DNA of 35,021 bases from Caulobacter sp. (GTDB taxonomy: Bacteria > Pseudomonadota > Alphaproteobacteria > Caulobacterales > Caulobacteraceae): positions 1-35,021 of the forward strand of contig JAUXTQ010000062.1 in assembly GCA_030678995.1 (NCBI GenBank), in the 5' to 3' direction. This document shows, piece by piece, positions 15,843 to 23,583 of this stretch. A program made the position numbers and the translations under genes. The first letter of the stretch is position 1; each line of letters starts with the position of its first letter. The notes under the pieces are model-generated. The model ran no database searches and had not been told where the DNA came from. It was given only the letters and a program-made list of their open reading frames with translations.

Positions 15843-17990
15843 GTGTCCACCATGGTCAATCAGCGAAATACACGGCGGAAGTCGGCGGCAGCTCGCGAGT
15901 TGAGAACCGCGACGCTGACCAGGACAATGACCCTGATTGCCACGGGTGGCTCGTTGCCGGTCATCCTCGACGCCATTGCGCGATACGTCGAGGCGGAACA
16001 CCGTGGCATCCTGTGCAGCATCCTGCTGCTGGACGACACCGGCCAGCGCCTGTTGAACGGCGCCGGGCCCAGTCTGCCGGACTTCTACAACCAGGCCATC
16101 AACGGCGTCGTGATCGGCCCCGACGTCGGGTCCTGCGGCACGGCCGCCTACAGCAACAGCTGCACGATCGTGTCGGACATCCAGACCGATCCGCTGTGGA
16201 TCAACTTCAAGGATCTGGCCGGCCAGGCCGGTCTGGCGTCCTGCTGGTCGGAACCGATCCGCGGCCGGGATGGCCAGGTGCTCGGCACCTTCGCCATGTA
16301 CCATCGCGAAATCCGCGTCCCCGACGAGGCGGATTTCAGGTCAATCGAGGCCGCCGCCCATCTGGCGGCCATCGCCATCGAGCGCAAGCAGTCGGATGAC
16401 GCGCTGGCCGCGAGCGAAGCGCGCCACAGATTGTTCGCCGACAACGCCACCGACCTGATCATGCTGAGCGGCGCCGACGGCCGCCTGACCTTCATCTCGC
16501 CGTCCGTGGGTAGGGTGACCGGCTATCCGCCCGAGGTCCTGGTTGGACGGCTGGTCCGCGACATCGTCCATCCCGACGACTGGCCGGCCATGAAGGCGAT
16601 CGGCGACCGGCTCTACGCCGGCGAATTTTCCGGGGACGCGCCGCGATCTGAATACCGCGCCCGGCACAAGGACGGCCGCTGGCTCTGGTTCGAAACCCGC
16701 ACCACCCTCATCAGGGACCCCCGGACCGGCGAGCCGACCGGGACCCTGGACGTCGCCCGCGAAATCACCGGGCGGAAGGTGCTCGAGGAAGAGCTGCTCC
16801 AACGGACCCACGAGGCCGAGGCGGCCACCGAGGCCAAGTCCAACTTCCTCGCCAACATGAGTCATGAAATCCGCACGCCGCTGACGGCGATCCTCGGCTT
16901 TTCCGGACTGCTGAAGCGGTTGCCCGGAATGCCCGCAGACGCGGAGCTTCACCTGCAGCGGATCAGCACCGCCGGCGAAGCGCTGCTGTCGGTGGTCAAC
17001 GACGTGCTCGACTTCTCCAAGCTCGAGGCTGGGCAGATCGAGCTTGATCCCCAGCCCTTCGACCCGGCCGCCATCGTGCGGGAAACCGTCGATCTGGTGG
17101 CCGCCCAGGCGGCGATGAAAGGGCTGCGGCTGTCGCTGGACCTGGGTGAGGACCTGCCCGCGGTCGTGCAAGCGGACAGTGGACGGCTGCGCCAGATCCT
17201 GCTGAACCTGCTCGGCAATGCCCTGAAGTTCACCCAGGCGGGCGATATCCGCGTGACCCTGACCTGGCTTGCCGACAATGGCGGCCAGCTGCGTATCGAG
17301 GTCGCTGACACCGGGTCCGGAATCCCGGTCGACCGGCTGGATCGTCTGTTCCAGCGCTTTTCGCAGGTCGATGGATCGATCAGCCGGCAGCATGGCGGCT
17401 CGGGCCTGGGTCTGGCGATCTGCCTGGGTCTGACCGAGCTGATGGGCGGCCGGATCGGCGTCGACAGCACCCCGGGCGAGGGGTCGCGGTTCTGGTTCAC
17501 CGTTGTCGCGCCGCCGGTCGCCGCGCCGGCCAAAGGGGAACACGAAGAGGCGGCGCTGGAGGCCATGCCGGCGGCGCGTCTGTTGCTGGTCGATGACGTG
17601 GCCATCAACCGTCAGCTGGTTCGCGCCATCCTCAGTCCTTTCGGACATGAGATCATTGAGGCGAGCGGCGGCGCCGAAGCGGTCGAGATCGCGCTCCACA
17701 CCGCCTTCGACCTTATCCTGATGGACGTCCAGATGCCTGGTCTTGACGGCCTGGCGGCCACGCGGGCGATCCGGGCGACGTCCGAGCCCAACCATCGCAC
17801 GCCGGTCCTGGCCTTCAGCGCCAATGTGCTGGCCGACCAGCTGGCGGCCTGCCGGGCGGCCGGCATGAACGACCATATCGGCAAGCCCATCAACATGGCC
17901 GAACTGGTCAGCAAGGTGGCGCTCTGGACCAGCGACGCCGCCCCGGTCGCCGTGGATGACCAGGATCGCAGCGAGGCTCAGTCGGCGTAG
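15843..17990 (+). CDS. GAF-PAS hybrid sensor histidine kinase/response regulator
   Basis: This 715-residue protein has no membrane segment. The domains are GAF (about 37-178; cysteines at 58, 98, 107 and 134), PAS with a PAC tail (about 192-312), HisKA with phosphoacceptor His341 (NMSHEIRTPL), HATPase_c with the N box LLNLLGNALKFT (Asn459), G1 DTGSGIP (489-495) and G2 GGSGLGLAI (518-526), and a C-terminal receiver domain with Asp584/585, phosphoacceptor Asp628 (LMDVQMPG) and Lys681. It is a complete cytoplasmic hybrid kinase that would pass phosphate to a separate Hpt protein. The GTG at 15843 follows GGAGGGG; an ATG three codons later is the alternative. The signal is unknown. Confidence 0.95.
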   Translation: MSTMVNQRNTRRKSAAARELRTATLTRTMTLIATGGSLPVILDAIARYVEAEHRGILCSILLLDDTGQRLLNGAGPSLPDFYNQAINGVVIGPDVGSCGTAAYSNSCTIVSDIQTDPLWINFKDLAGQAGLASCWSEPIRGRDGQVLGTFAMYHREIRVPDEADFRSIEAAAHLAAIAIERKQSDDALAASEARHRLFADNATDLIMLSGADGRLTFISPSVGRVTGYPPEVLVGRLVRDIVHPDDWPAMKAIGDRLYAGEFSGDAPRSEYRARHKDGRWLWFETRTTLIRDPRTGEPTGTLDVAREITGRKVLEEELLQRTHEAEAATEAKSNFLANMSHEIRTPLTAILGFSGLLKRLPGMPADAELHLQRISTAGEALLSVVNDVLDFSKLEAGQIELDPQPFDPAAIVRETVDLVAAQAAMKGLRLSLDLGEDLPAVVQADSGRLRQILLNLLGNALKFTQAGDIRVTLTWLADNGGQLRIEVADTGSGIPVDRLDRLFQRFSQVDGSISRQHGGSGLGLAICLGLTELMGGRIGVDSTPGEGSRFWFTVVAPPVAAPAKGEHEEAALEAMPAARLLLVDDVAINRQLVRAILSPFGHEIIEASGGAEAVEIALHTAFDLILMDVQMPGLDGLAATRAIRATSEPNHRTPVLAFSANVLADQLAACRAAGMNDHIGKPINMAELVSKVALWTSDAAPVAVDDQDRSEAQSA

Positions 17991-18041
17991 ATCCGCCCGG
18001 CGATCGCCGCTTCAGCCGCTTCAATCCGCGCCCAGCCGGCA

Positions 18042-19262
18042 TCAATCCTGATTGAGCGCCTCTACATCGACAAACAGGCGGGGGAACAGAACCTCGTGGG
18101 TCCGGGTCGGGAAGCGCAGGGAGACCGGCCCCTTGGGGTTCTCGCTGCCCAGCAGACCTCGCTGAACCAACATTGAGAGCACGTCGCGGGCGGTCCTCTC
18201 GGCGAGGCCCGTGATGGCGCGGGCCTCGCCGCGTGGAAACTCACCGCGATGCAGGGCGGCTCTGAGCAAGGCTGCGGCTTCGGGCTTCATGTACGGATCG
18301 ATATGAACCATCTGCGTCAGGCGGTCAGCCAGCGTTCGAAGGTCGAACAGGCCGGACATATAGGTCACCTGATCAAGGCAGACCTTCAGGAACCATAGCG
18401 TGAATGCGTTCAGGGCCTTCAGCGACAGGTTCCCGCGGCCGTCGCGGTCGCCCTGACGCGGCGCATCGGCAAGGGCCAACATGGCCTTGTACTCACCCTT
18501 GTCGGACAGCCCGCGGGCCAGGCCGCGCGAGATCGCCCACAGACCATGAGCGCCAAAGCCCGCCTTCAGGATCATGGCGTGGGTCATCAGGCGCGCGACC
18601 CGGCCGTTGCCGTCGGCGAAGGGGTGGATGTAGGCCAGTCGATGATGCGCTGCCGGGACGGCCAGCATCTGGCGTGTCGGGCTCCCCAGGGGACCAGCGG
18701 CATAGACCTCCGAGAACCGGGCCATGAAGGCTTCGACCCGGTCGCTGGACGGCGGAACATGTCGCCCGACTTCCACATCATGTTCCGGAGCGGTGCGGAA
18801 GACGCCTGGTTCCATCAGGAACTCCCGGTCGCGACCCTTGATCAGGCGCATCTCCTCGGGAAGCCTCCAATAGAAGGACTCGTGCAAAAAGCGGATGAAG
18901 CCGGTCGAGGCGGGGTCGGGCTGGGTAGCGTCCCCCTCAATCTCCTTATCGAGCAGCTCTTGCACTTCGATGTGCGCCACGGCCTCGATCTGCAGGTCGC
19001 GTTTGCGCGGATCGGCATCCATCTCGCCGTTCAGGGCGCGCTCGATCTCTCGCGGCCGGGTGTGATGGCCCTCGATCAGGTTGCTGTAGTAGCAGTTCAT
19101 GATCCGCACGATCGCCGTCAGTTCGCGGGCGGTGTGCGGGTGCAGGGCTTTTCCGAGCACGGCGGTGAGGGCCGCGAGTTCGGCAACCGTCTCCGTGATC
19201 TCCGGACTGATGTCCGTGAGAATCATGGGTTCCAGCCGGTCGGGGGTTTCGGAAAGTGACAT
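18042..19262 (-). CDS. Fic family protein (predicted AMP-transferase)
   Basis: This 406-residue Fic protein has the active-site motif HPFADGNGR (213-221), whose His213 acts as the base in transferring AMP from ATP to a hydroxyl of a target protein. The inhibitory motif S60-N-L-I-E64-G65 fits [S/T]xxxE[G/N] and lies before the Fic core, making this a class II, self-inhibited Fic. A C-terminal winged-helix-like region (PRGEARAITGLAERTARDVLSMLVQRGLL) suggests DNA binding. No separate antitoxin gene is adjacent, consistent with intramolecular inhibition. The target is unknown. Convergent with the histidine kinase, 51 bp apart. Confidence 0.93.
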   Translation of the reverse strand: MSLSETPDRLEPMILTDISPEITETVAELAALTAVLGKALHPHTARELTAIVRIMNCYYSNLIEGHHTRPREIERALNGEMDADPRKRDLQIEAVAHIEVQELLDKEIEGDATQPDPASTGFIRFLHESFYWRLPEEMRLIKGRDREFLMEPGVFRTAPEHDVEVGRHVPPSSDRVEAFMARFSEVYAAGPLGSPTRQMLAVPAAHHRLAYIHPFADGNGRVARLMTHAMILKAGFGAHGLWAISRGLARGLSDKGEYKAMLALADAPRQGDRDGRGNLSLKALNAFTLWFLKVCLDQVTYMSGLFDLRTLADRLTQMVHIDPYMKPEAAALLRAALHRGEFPRGEARAITGLAERTARDVLSMLVQRGLLGSENPKGPVSLRFPTRTHEVLFPRLFVDVEALNQD

Positions 19263-19266
19263 GCCT

Positions 19267-19456
19267 GCCGATCTTCGTAACGCCTATATAATTGTAAATA
19301 CATGAAAATACCAGATTTTGACAGATAATCTGCCGATCTTTCCGCCGATCTTTCTGAAATGACCAGACGCCAATCTGACCGAGGCCCGCCAGCCCTTGCA
19401 GGAAAGCGCTTACGGGCGGCGGTCAGTCCGGTTTCGCCGATCTTCCCGCCGATCCT
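19267..19456. repeat. GCCGATCTT direct repeats upstream of fic
   Basis: GCCGATCTT occurs at 19267, 19332, 19344 and 19436, with a variant GCCGATCCT at 19448. Two pairs have a 12-bp period (19332/19344 and 19436/19448) and lie 104 bp apart. All fall in the 235-bp gap in front of the minus-strand fic gene, so they could be binding sites for its C-terminal winged-helix region or for another regulator. Confidence 0.6.
19312..19332. promoter_or_regulatory. Inverted repeat CAGATT-N9-AATCTG upstream of fic
   Basis: Exact 6-bp arms at 19312-19317 and 19327-19332 flank nine bases in the AT-rich fic upstream region, 50-70 bp from the start codon, and abut the first GCCGATCTT pair. Likely operator or promoter element; function inferred. 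Confidence 0.45.
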
Positions 19457-19497
19457 GCTCGTAGGTCCGGGAACGTCTCCTCGAGACCACAATCAAC

Positions 19498-20124
19498 TCA
19501 GATGGTCGGGTCAGGCGTCCCGTAGGCCGTGGCGCCGATCCGCTCCACCGCCGCCTCGATCCGCGCCCAGCCGGCGTCGTCGAGGGTCATCCCGGCGAAG
19601 GGCCGCTCCTGAGACCGGCGCAGGGCCAGCATCTGGATGGCCGCGATCAGCACCGCATTGACCGCCGCGACATCGACGCCCGTGGGCCGGGGCAGGGCCG
19701 CCACCCGCTGCGCCGTCCAGGCCTGCATGGCCGCCGACCGGCTCGCGTCCAGCGCCCGCAGGACCGGGGCGTCCTCGACCGTCTCCCAGGCTGTCAGGCC
19801 ACGCAGCACCGGGTTGCCCGCCAGCGCCCGGCCATAGGCCAGCACCAGCTGCGCCGCCGCCGAGCCGTAGTCGCCGGCGCCGGTCTGCCCGGCCGCTTCG
19901 CCCAGGGTCCAGCGGGCCTCGGCGCCCAGCCGTTCGACCACCCCCTCGACGCCGCCGAAGTAACGGTAGACCAGCTTGCGATCGACGCCGGCCGCTTCGG
20001 CCACGGCCTGCACATTGAGGGCGGCGAAGCCCCTGTCGGCCAGCAGGCCGGCGGCGGCGTCGATGATCGCGCGCTCGGTCGCGGCGCGGTCACGGCTGGG
20101 GGGTGCTGCGTTGTTTCGGACCAT
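19498..20124 (-). CDS. TetR/AcrR family transcriptional regulator
   Basis: The protein has 208 residues from ATG 20124; the open frame extends to 20154 but would run into the operator. The N-terminal HTH is NVQAVAEAAGVDRKLVYRYF (about residues 37-56), preceded by AAAGLLADRGFAAL. The C-terminal helical domain is alanine/leucine-rich. It is divergent from the DUF4386-like membrane gene and two near-identical 20-bp imperfect palindromes lie between them. It presumably represses both genes. The ligand is unknown. Confidence 0.92.
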   Translation of the reverse strand: MVRNNAAPPSRDRAATERAIIDAAAGLLADRGFAALNVQAVAEAAGVDRKLVYRYFGGVEGVVERLGAEARWTLGEAAGQTGAGDYGSAAAQLVLAYGRALAGNPVLRGLTAWETVEDAPVLRALDASRSAAMQAWTAQRVAALPRPTGVDVAAVNAVLIAAIQMLALRRSQERPFAGMTLDDAGWARIEAAVERIGATAYGTPDPTI

Positions 20125-20145
20125 GGCGAATCCAGTGAATTGACT

Positions 20146-20165
20146 ATGTCTCACATATGGGACAT
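20146..20165. promoter_or_regulatory. Operator copy 1 between TetR and DUF4386-like gene
   Basis: The half-sites ATGTCTCA and TGGGACAT are reverse complements except one base, around CATA. Copy 2 lies 24 bp away, on roughly the same face of the helix (2.3 turns). Confidence 0.7.
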
Positions 20166-20169
20166 ATCG

Positions 20170-20189
20170 ATGTCACACAACTGGGACAT
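20170..20189. promoter_or_regulatory. Operator copy 2 between TetR and DUF4386-like gene
   Basis: The half-sites ATGTCACA and TGGGACAT flank CAAC, matching copy 1 at 16 of 20 positions. It ends 6 bp before the start codon of the membrane protein, so bound repressor would block that transcript. Confidence 0.7.
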
Positions 20190-20195
20190 TCTCTT

Positions 20196-20915
20196 ATGAC
20201 CACGCCGAACCCCCCGTCCGCCCGCCGCGTCGCCGGCGCCGCCCTGATCCTGTTCCCGCTGGCGGCCACGGTTCCCTACGTCCTGCTGATCGACCGGTTC
20301 GGCTATGACGACATCCTGCGCGAGCCGCCGCTGGCCGTGCTCAAGGCCTTCCAGGCCGGAGGCCCCGAGCTGGTGCTGATCTGGCTGGCCTTCGCCCTGT
20401 GCGCCGCGAGCTTCCTGTGGGTCGCCGGCTGGACGGCCGAGGCGGTCAAGGCCCAGGGCGGTCGCTGGCCCCTGTGGGCGACCCTGGCCGGCGCCGGATC
20501 GGCCCTGGTCCAGGCCATCGGCCTGCTGCGCTGGCCATTCGCCGTGCCGGGGCTGGCCGCGACGGCGCTCGACCCGGCGACCGACCCGGCGGCCCGGGCC
20601 GCGGCGGTGGTCGTGTTCGAGACGCTCAACCAGTTCGCCGGCGTGGCCCTGGGCGAGCATCTGGGCCAGCTGCTGCTGGCGGCCTGGACCTTCGCCCTGG
20701 CGGTTGCGGTGCTGCGCGGCAGGCTGGCGCCGGCCCTGTTGGGGTGGATCGGCCTGGCGCTGGTTCCGCTGTGGATCCTCGGCCAGAGCGAGATGCTGGC
20801 CACCGTGATTCCCGGCTTTCCGGTGATCGAAGCCGCCCCCATTGCCTTCATGGGCTGGCAGGTCTGGCTCGTCGCGCTGGGCCTCTGGTGGCTGGTTCGG
20901 CGCCAGAATGCGTAA
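20196..20915 (+). CDS. DUF4386-like integral membrane protein
   Basis: This 239-residue protein from ATG 20196 has about six hydrophobic segments (for example AALILFPLAATVPYVLL, LVLIWLAFALCAASFLWVAGW, LGQLLLAAWTFALAVAVL, ALLGWIGLALVPLWILG, WQVWLVALGLWWLV). The layout and the G-W-I-G-L loop recall DUF4386 membrane proteins, whose function is unknown. An upstream ATG in frame at 20157 lies inside operator 1 and is rejected. It is controlled, by inference, by the divergent TetR. Confidence 0.75.
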   Translation: MTTPNPPSARRVAGAALILFPLAATVPYVLLIDRFGYDDILREPPLAVLKAFQAGGPELVLIWLAFALCAASFLWVAGWTAEAVKAQGGRWPLWATLAGAGSALVQAIGLLRWPFAVPGLAATALDPATDPAARAAAVVVFETLNQFAGVALGEHLGQLLLAAWTFALAVAVLRGRLAPALLGWIGLALVPLWILGQSEMLATVIPGFPVIEAAPIAFMGWQVWLVALGLWWLVRRQNA

Positions 20916-20921
20916 ATTTTC

Positions 20922-20941
20922 TGTCGACCGAATTTTCGACA
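20922..20941. other. Inverted repeat TGTCGA...TCGACA
   Basis: Arms TGTCGA and TCGACA with an 8-nt AT-rich centre follow the DUF4386-like stop codon. There is no U-tract, so terminator function is doubtful; it could be a protein-binding site in the leader of the short ORF at 21064. Confidence 0.3.
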
Positions 20942-21037
20942 ACCTATTGAAAAGGCCAGAGAACAGGTAACCGTCAGCACACGGATTTGATCCGAACCCG
21001 GATTAATCCTCTTGCGTCATCGATTCGGCGCGGCGCA

Positions 21038-21063
21038 GCGTCTCCCCACACAGGAGACGCCCC
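21038..21063 (+). promoter_or_regulatory. Hairpin enclosing the ribosome binding site of the 21064 ORF
   Basis: GCGTCTCC (21038-21045) pairs perfectly with GGAGACGC (21053-21060) around CCACACA. The right arm contains the AGGAGA Shine-Dalgarno, and the ATG follows 4 nt later. In RNA the fold would hide the ribosome binding site, suggesting translational control or a fortuitous stem. Confidence 0.45.
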
Positions 21064-21195
21064 ATGCCCCTCTCGAAGATGGACCACGCGATGCTGTCCT
21101 TCGGACTGCTCGGAGGCCTGCTGGTTCCCCGCTCTAGGACCCCAGGCTCTCGCGCTTCTCCGCCAAAGCCAGCCATTCGTCCTCGGCCGCGCTGA
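21064..21195 (+). CDS. Short ORF, possibly truncated gene
   Basis: The ORF has 43 codons with a strong AGGAGA site. The first 22 residues (MPLSKMDHAMLSFGLLGGLL) look like a real protein start with a hydrophobic stretch; the rest (from RSR) is proline/arginine-rich and overlaps the 3' end of the ABC-F gene antisense from 21134. It may be a gene cut at its 3' side by rearrangement. No family recognised. Confidence 0.35.
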   Translation: MPLSKMDHAMLSFGLLGGLLVPRSRTPGSRASPPKPAIRPRPR

Positions 21196-22975
21196 GCTCG
21201 GCGCGGGCCTTCTGGCCGGCCTTCATGATCCGGTCGAAGCCGGCCGGGTCGCGTCTGTAGAGGTCCGGGTCGGCCAGCTGGGCCTCCAGCCTGGCGATCT
21301 CGCCGGGCAGGCGGTGGACCAGGGCGTCCAGTTCTTCCAGCCGGCGCTGGTCCTTGTAGGACAGCTTCCTCGGCCGGCCCCCTCCACCAGGCTTCGCCTG
21401 GTCCCCCTCCCCCGGTGGGGGAGGATCCGCGGTCCTGGATGCTCCCGCCCTGGGGGAGCTGTCGCGAAGCGACTGAGGGGGGATTTCCTCAAAGAACCCC
21501 GGGTTCTGGCCCATGAAGTCGGTCCAGCCGCCGGGGGTCTCGACCACCTTGCCCCGGCCGTCCAGGGCGATGGTCGAGGTCGCCAGCCGGTCGATGAAGT
21601 CGCGGTCGTGGCTGACCAGGATCAGGGTGCCGTCGAAATCGGCCAGCAGGTCCTCGAGCAGGTCCAGCGTCTCCATGTCCAGGTCGTTGGTCGGCTCGTC
21701 CAGCACCAGCAGGTTGGCCGGCCTCGCCAGGGCCCTGGCCAGCAGCAGCCGGTTGCGCTCGCCGCCGGACAGGCTCGACACCGGCTGGCGCAGCTGCTTG
21801 TCCTGGAACAGGAATTCCTTGGCGTAGCCGGCCACGTGCCGGGGCAATCCGCGCACCATGATCTGGTCGCCGCCGCCGTCGGTCAGCACGTCCCAGAGGG
21901 TCTGGCCCTCCTTCAGTTCGCCACGCGCCTGGTCGATGTAGGCGATCTGCAGGCCGGTCCCCAGCTTCACCTCGCCGGCGTCGGCCTTGAGCTCGCCCAG
22001 CAGCAGCTTGACCAGGGTGGTCTTGCCCGCGCCGTTGGGACCGACGATGGCGAGCCGGTCGCCCCGCTGGATGCGGGTCGAGAAGCCCTTGACGATGACC
22101 CGCTCGCCGAAGGCCTTGGTCAGGCCCTTGGCCTCGGCCACCCGCTTGCCGCTGGTGTCGCCGGCGGCCAGGCCCATGCTCAGGCTGCCGCGCGCCTCCT
22201 TGAGCACCGTGGCCTTCTGCTGGCGCATGGCGATCAGCCGGCGGCGGCGGCCTTCGTTGCGCGCCCGGCGGCCGGTGACGCCCCGCTCCAGCCAGTGCTG
22301 CTCGCGCTCGAGCGCCTTGTTCAGGCGGCGGAACTCGTCGGCCTCGGTGGCGAGAATCTGCTCGGACCAGTCGTCGAAGGCGGCGAAACCCTTGTCCAGC
22401 CGGCGAACCTTGCGGCTTTCCAGCCAGAAGCAGCGGCGGGTGACCCGCTCGAGGAAGGCCCGGTCGTGGCTGACGATGAGGGCGGCGCAGCGGGCCTGGG
22501 TCAGGCGGTCCTCCAGCACCTGGATGGCGAAGATGTCCAGGTGGTTGGTCGGCTCGTCCAGCAGCAACACGTCCGGCTGCTCGGCGAAGCCCCGGGCCAG
22601 CGCCGAGCGGCGGATCTCGCCGCCGGACAGGCCCTGCGTCCCCTTGGCCGGGTCGAGCCCGAAGGCCATCAGCTCGGCCTCCGCCTCATGGGCCGCCGCG
22701 CCGCCTGCGGTGGCGTAGTCCAGCAGGGTCGCGCCGGTGATCGCCGGCTCCTGGGGCACGAAGACCATCCTCGCGCCCGGGCTGGCGAACCGGTCGCCGG
22801 CGTCGGGCTGAATCTGCCCGGCGAGCATCTTCAACAGGGTCGACTTGCCCGCCCCGTTGCGCCCCACCAGCGAGGCGCGGACCCCCGGCTCGATGGCCAG
22901 ATCGACCCCGTCGAACAACATGGTCGCCCCGTCGGCGAGACGGACGTCTTTCAGGGCGAGGATGGGGGCGGCCAT
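21134..22975 (-). CDS. uup: ABC-F family ATPase (Uup-like), with repeat-derived linker
   Basis: This 613-residue soluble protein has two ATPase domains: Walker A GRNGAGKST (38-46) and GPNGAGKTT (312-320), signatures LSGGE (116-120 and 402-406), and Walker B LLLDEPTNHLD and LVLDEPTNDLD, joined by a basic linker (ERGVTGRRARNEGRRRRL). ABC-F proteins bind the ribosome and relieve stalling. The C-terminal region (about 538-610, RKLSYKDQRRLEELDALVH onward) is the coiled coil of Uup. Residues about 499-535 (PPQSLRDSSPRAGASRTADP and following) are encoded by a family B repeat lying in frame between ABC2 and the coiled coil. The symbol is by domain plan only. Confidence 0.93.
   Translation of the reverse strand: MAAPILALKDVRLADGATMLFDGVDLAIEPGVRASLVGRNGAGKSTLLKMLAGQIQPDAGDRFASPGARMVFVPQEPAITGATLLDYATAGGAAAHEAEAELMAFGLDPAKGTQGLSGGEIRRSALARGFAEQPDVLLLDEPTNHLDIFAIQVLEDRLTQARCAALIVSHDRAFLERVTRRCFWLESRKVRRLDKGFAAFDDWSEQILATEADEFRRLNKALEREQHWLERGVTGRRARNEGRRRRLIAMRQQKATVLKEARGSLSMGLAAGDTSGKRVAEAKGLTKAFGERVIVKGFSTRIQRGDRLAIVGPNGAGKTTLVKLLLGELKADAGEVKLGTGLQIAYIDQARGELKEGQTLWDVLTDGGGDQIMVRGLPRHVAGYAKEFLFQDKQLRQPVSSLSGGERNRLLLARALARPANLLVLDEPTNDLDMETLDLLEDLLADFDGTLILVSHDRDFIDRLATSTIALDGRGKVVETPGGWTDFMGQNPGFFEEIPPQSLRDSSPRAGASRTADPPPPGEGDQAKPGGGGRPRKLSYKDQRRLEELDALVHRLPGEIARLEAQLADPDLYRRDPAGFDRIMKAGQKARAELSAAEDEWLALAEKRESLGS
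21371..21482. repeat. Family B mosaic palindromic repeat, copy 2 (inside the ABC-F gene)
   Basis: It contains CCCCCTCCACC, a stem around AGGCTTCGCCT, CCCCCTCCCCCGGTGGGGGAGG, then GCTCCCGCCCTGGGGGAGC and CTGTCGCGAAGCGACTGAGG. The right module matches copies 3 and 7, the left module copies 4 and 6. It is fully open in the ABC-F reading frame. Confidence 0.8.
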
Positions 22976-23051
22976 GGGGTTTTCAGGTCGGCTTAAGGGA
23001 GGCGCGTCTATCTCCTGTTTTCGCCGGTCGGGAAAGGGCCGCGCTACAGAG

Positions 23052-23169
23052 TCCCTCCCCCACGGGGGAGGTGGCTCGGCGAAGCCGAGACGGAGGGGGG
23101 CGGGCCGTCCATGCCGTGGCCCCCCTCAGTCAGCCCTTCGGGCTGACAGCTCCCCCGTGGGGGAGCGAC
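23052..23169. repeat. Family B mosaic palindromic repeat, copy 3
   Basis: It starts TCCCTCCCCCACGGGGGAGG, then GGCTCGGCGAAGCCGAGACGG, and ends with a CCCCCTCAGT, CAGCCCTTCGGGCTG and ACAGCTCCCCCGTGGGGGAG module. Its right edge supplies the last ~13 codons and the stop of the DUF559 gene. Confidence 0.82.
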
Positions 23170-23540
23170 TGGAAGCCGGCCAGACCGCGCAATTCATCGA
23201 TGGTGGCGAGGATGGTGGCGGCTGTGGCGCTCATATCCCTCAAGACCAGACTGGCCGGAAGCCGAAGGACGCGAATTCCCGCCATGGCGAGCCATTGATC
23301 CCGTTCGGCATCGCGCGTGGGACGATCGCCGAGGTGGTGCATTGCGCCATCCACCTCAACGGCCAGCCGCACGGAATCACAGTAGAAATCGAGGACATAG
23401 CGTCCCGCTGGGTGCTGGCGTCGAAAATGTAGGCCGTCGGCGCGCCAAGTTTTGAGGACTCGCCACAGAAGGCCTTCGGGAAGCGTCGTCTCTCGCCTCA
23501 GAGTCTTGGCGAAAGATCGTGTTCTCGGATTGGCATCCAT
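23130..23540 (-). CDS. DUF559 (VSR-like endonuclease-fold) protein
   Basis: This 136-residue protein starts at ATG 23540. The family shares a PD-(D/E)xK-like core with very-short-patch-repair endonucleases. Seen here are LPEGLLWRVLK, FRRQHPAGRYVLDFYCDSVR with D51, VEVDG with E62 and D64, RDAERDQWLAMAGIRVLRL, and the final helix. All core acidic residues are present, so the domain looks intact. Function in the cell is unproven; DUF559 proteins are often encoded next to repeats or DNA-modification genes. The last ~13 residues (SLPHGGAVSPKG) come from family B repeat copy 3 and probably replaced the native tail. Confidence 0.9.
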   Translation of the reverse strand: MDANPRTRSFAKTLRRETTLPEGLLWRVLKTWRADGLHFRRQHPAGRYVLDFYCDSVRLAVEVDGAMHHLGDRPTRDAERDQWLAMAGIRVLRLPASLVLRDMSATAATILATIDELRGLAGFQSLPHGGAVSPKG

Positions 23541-23583
23541 GGAGCAATAATACAACCATAGGAATTATTGGGCAAGACGCTCC

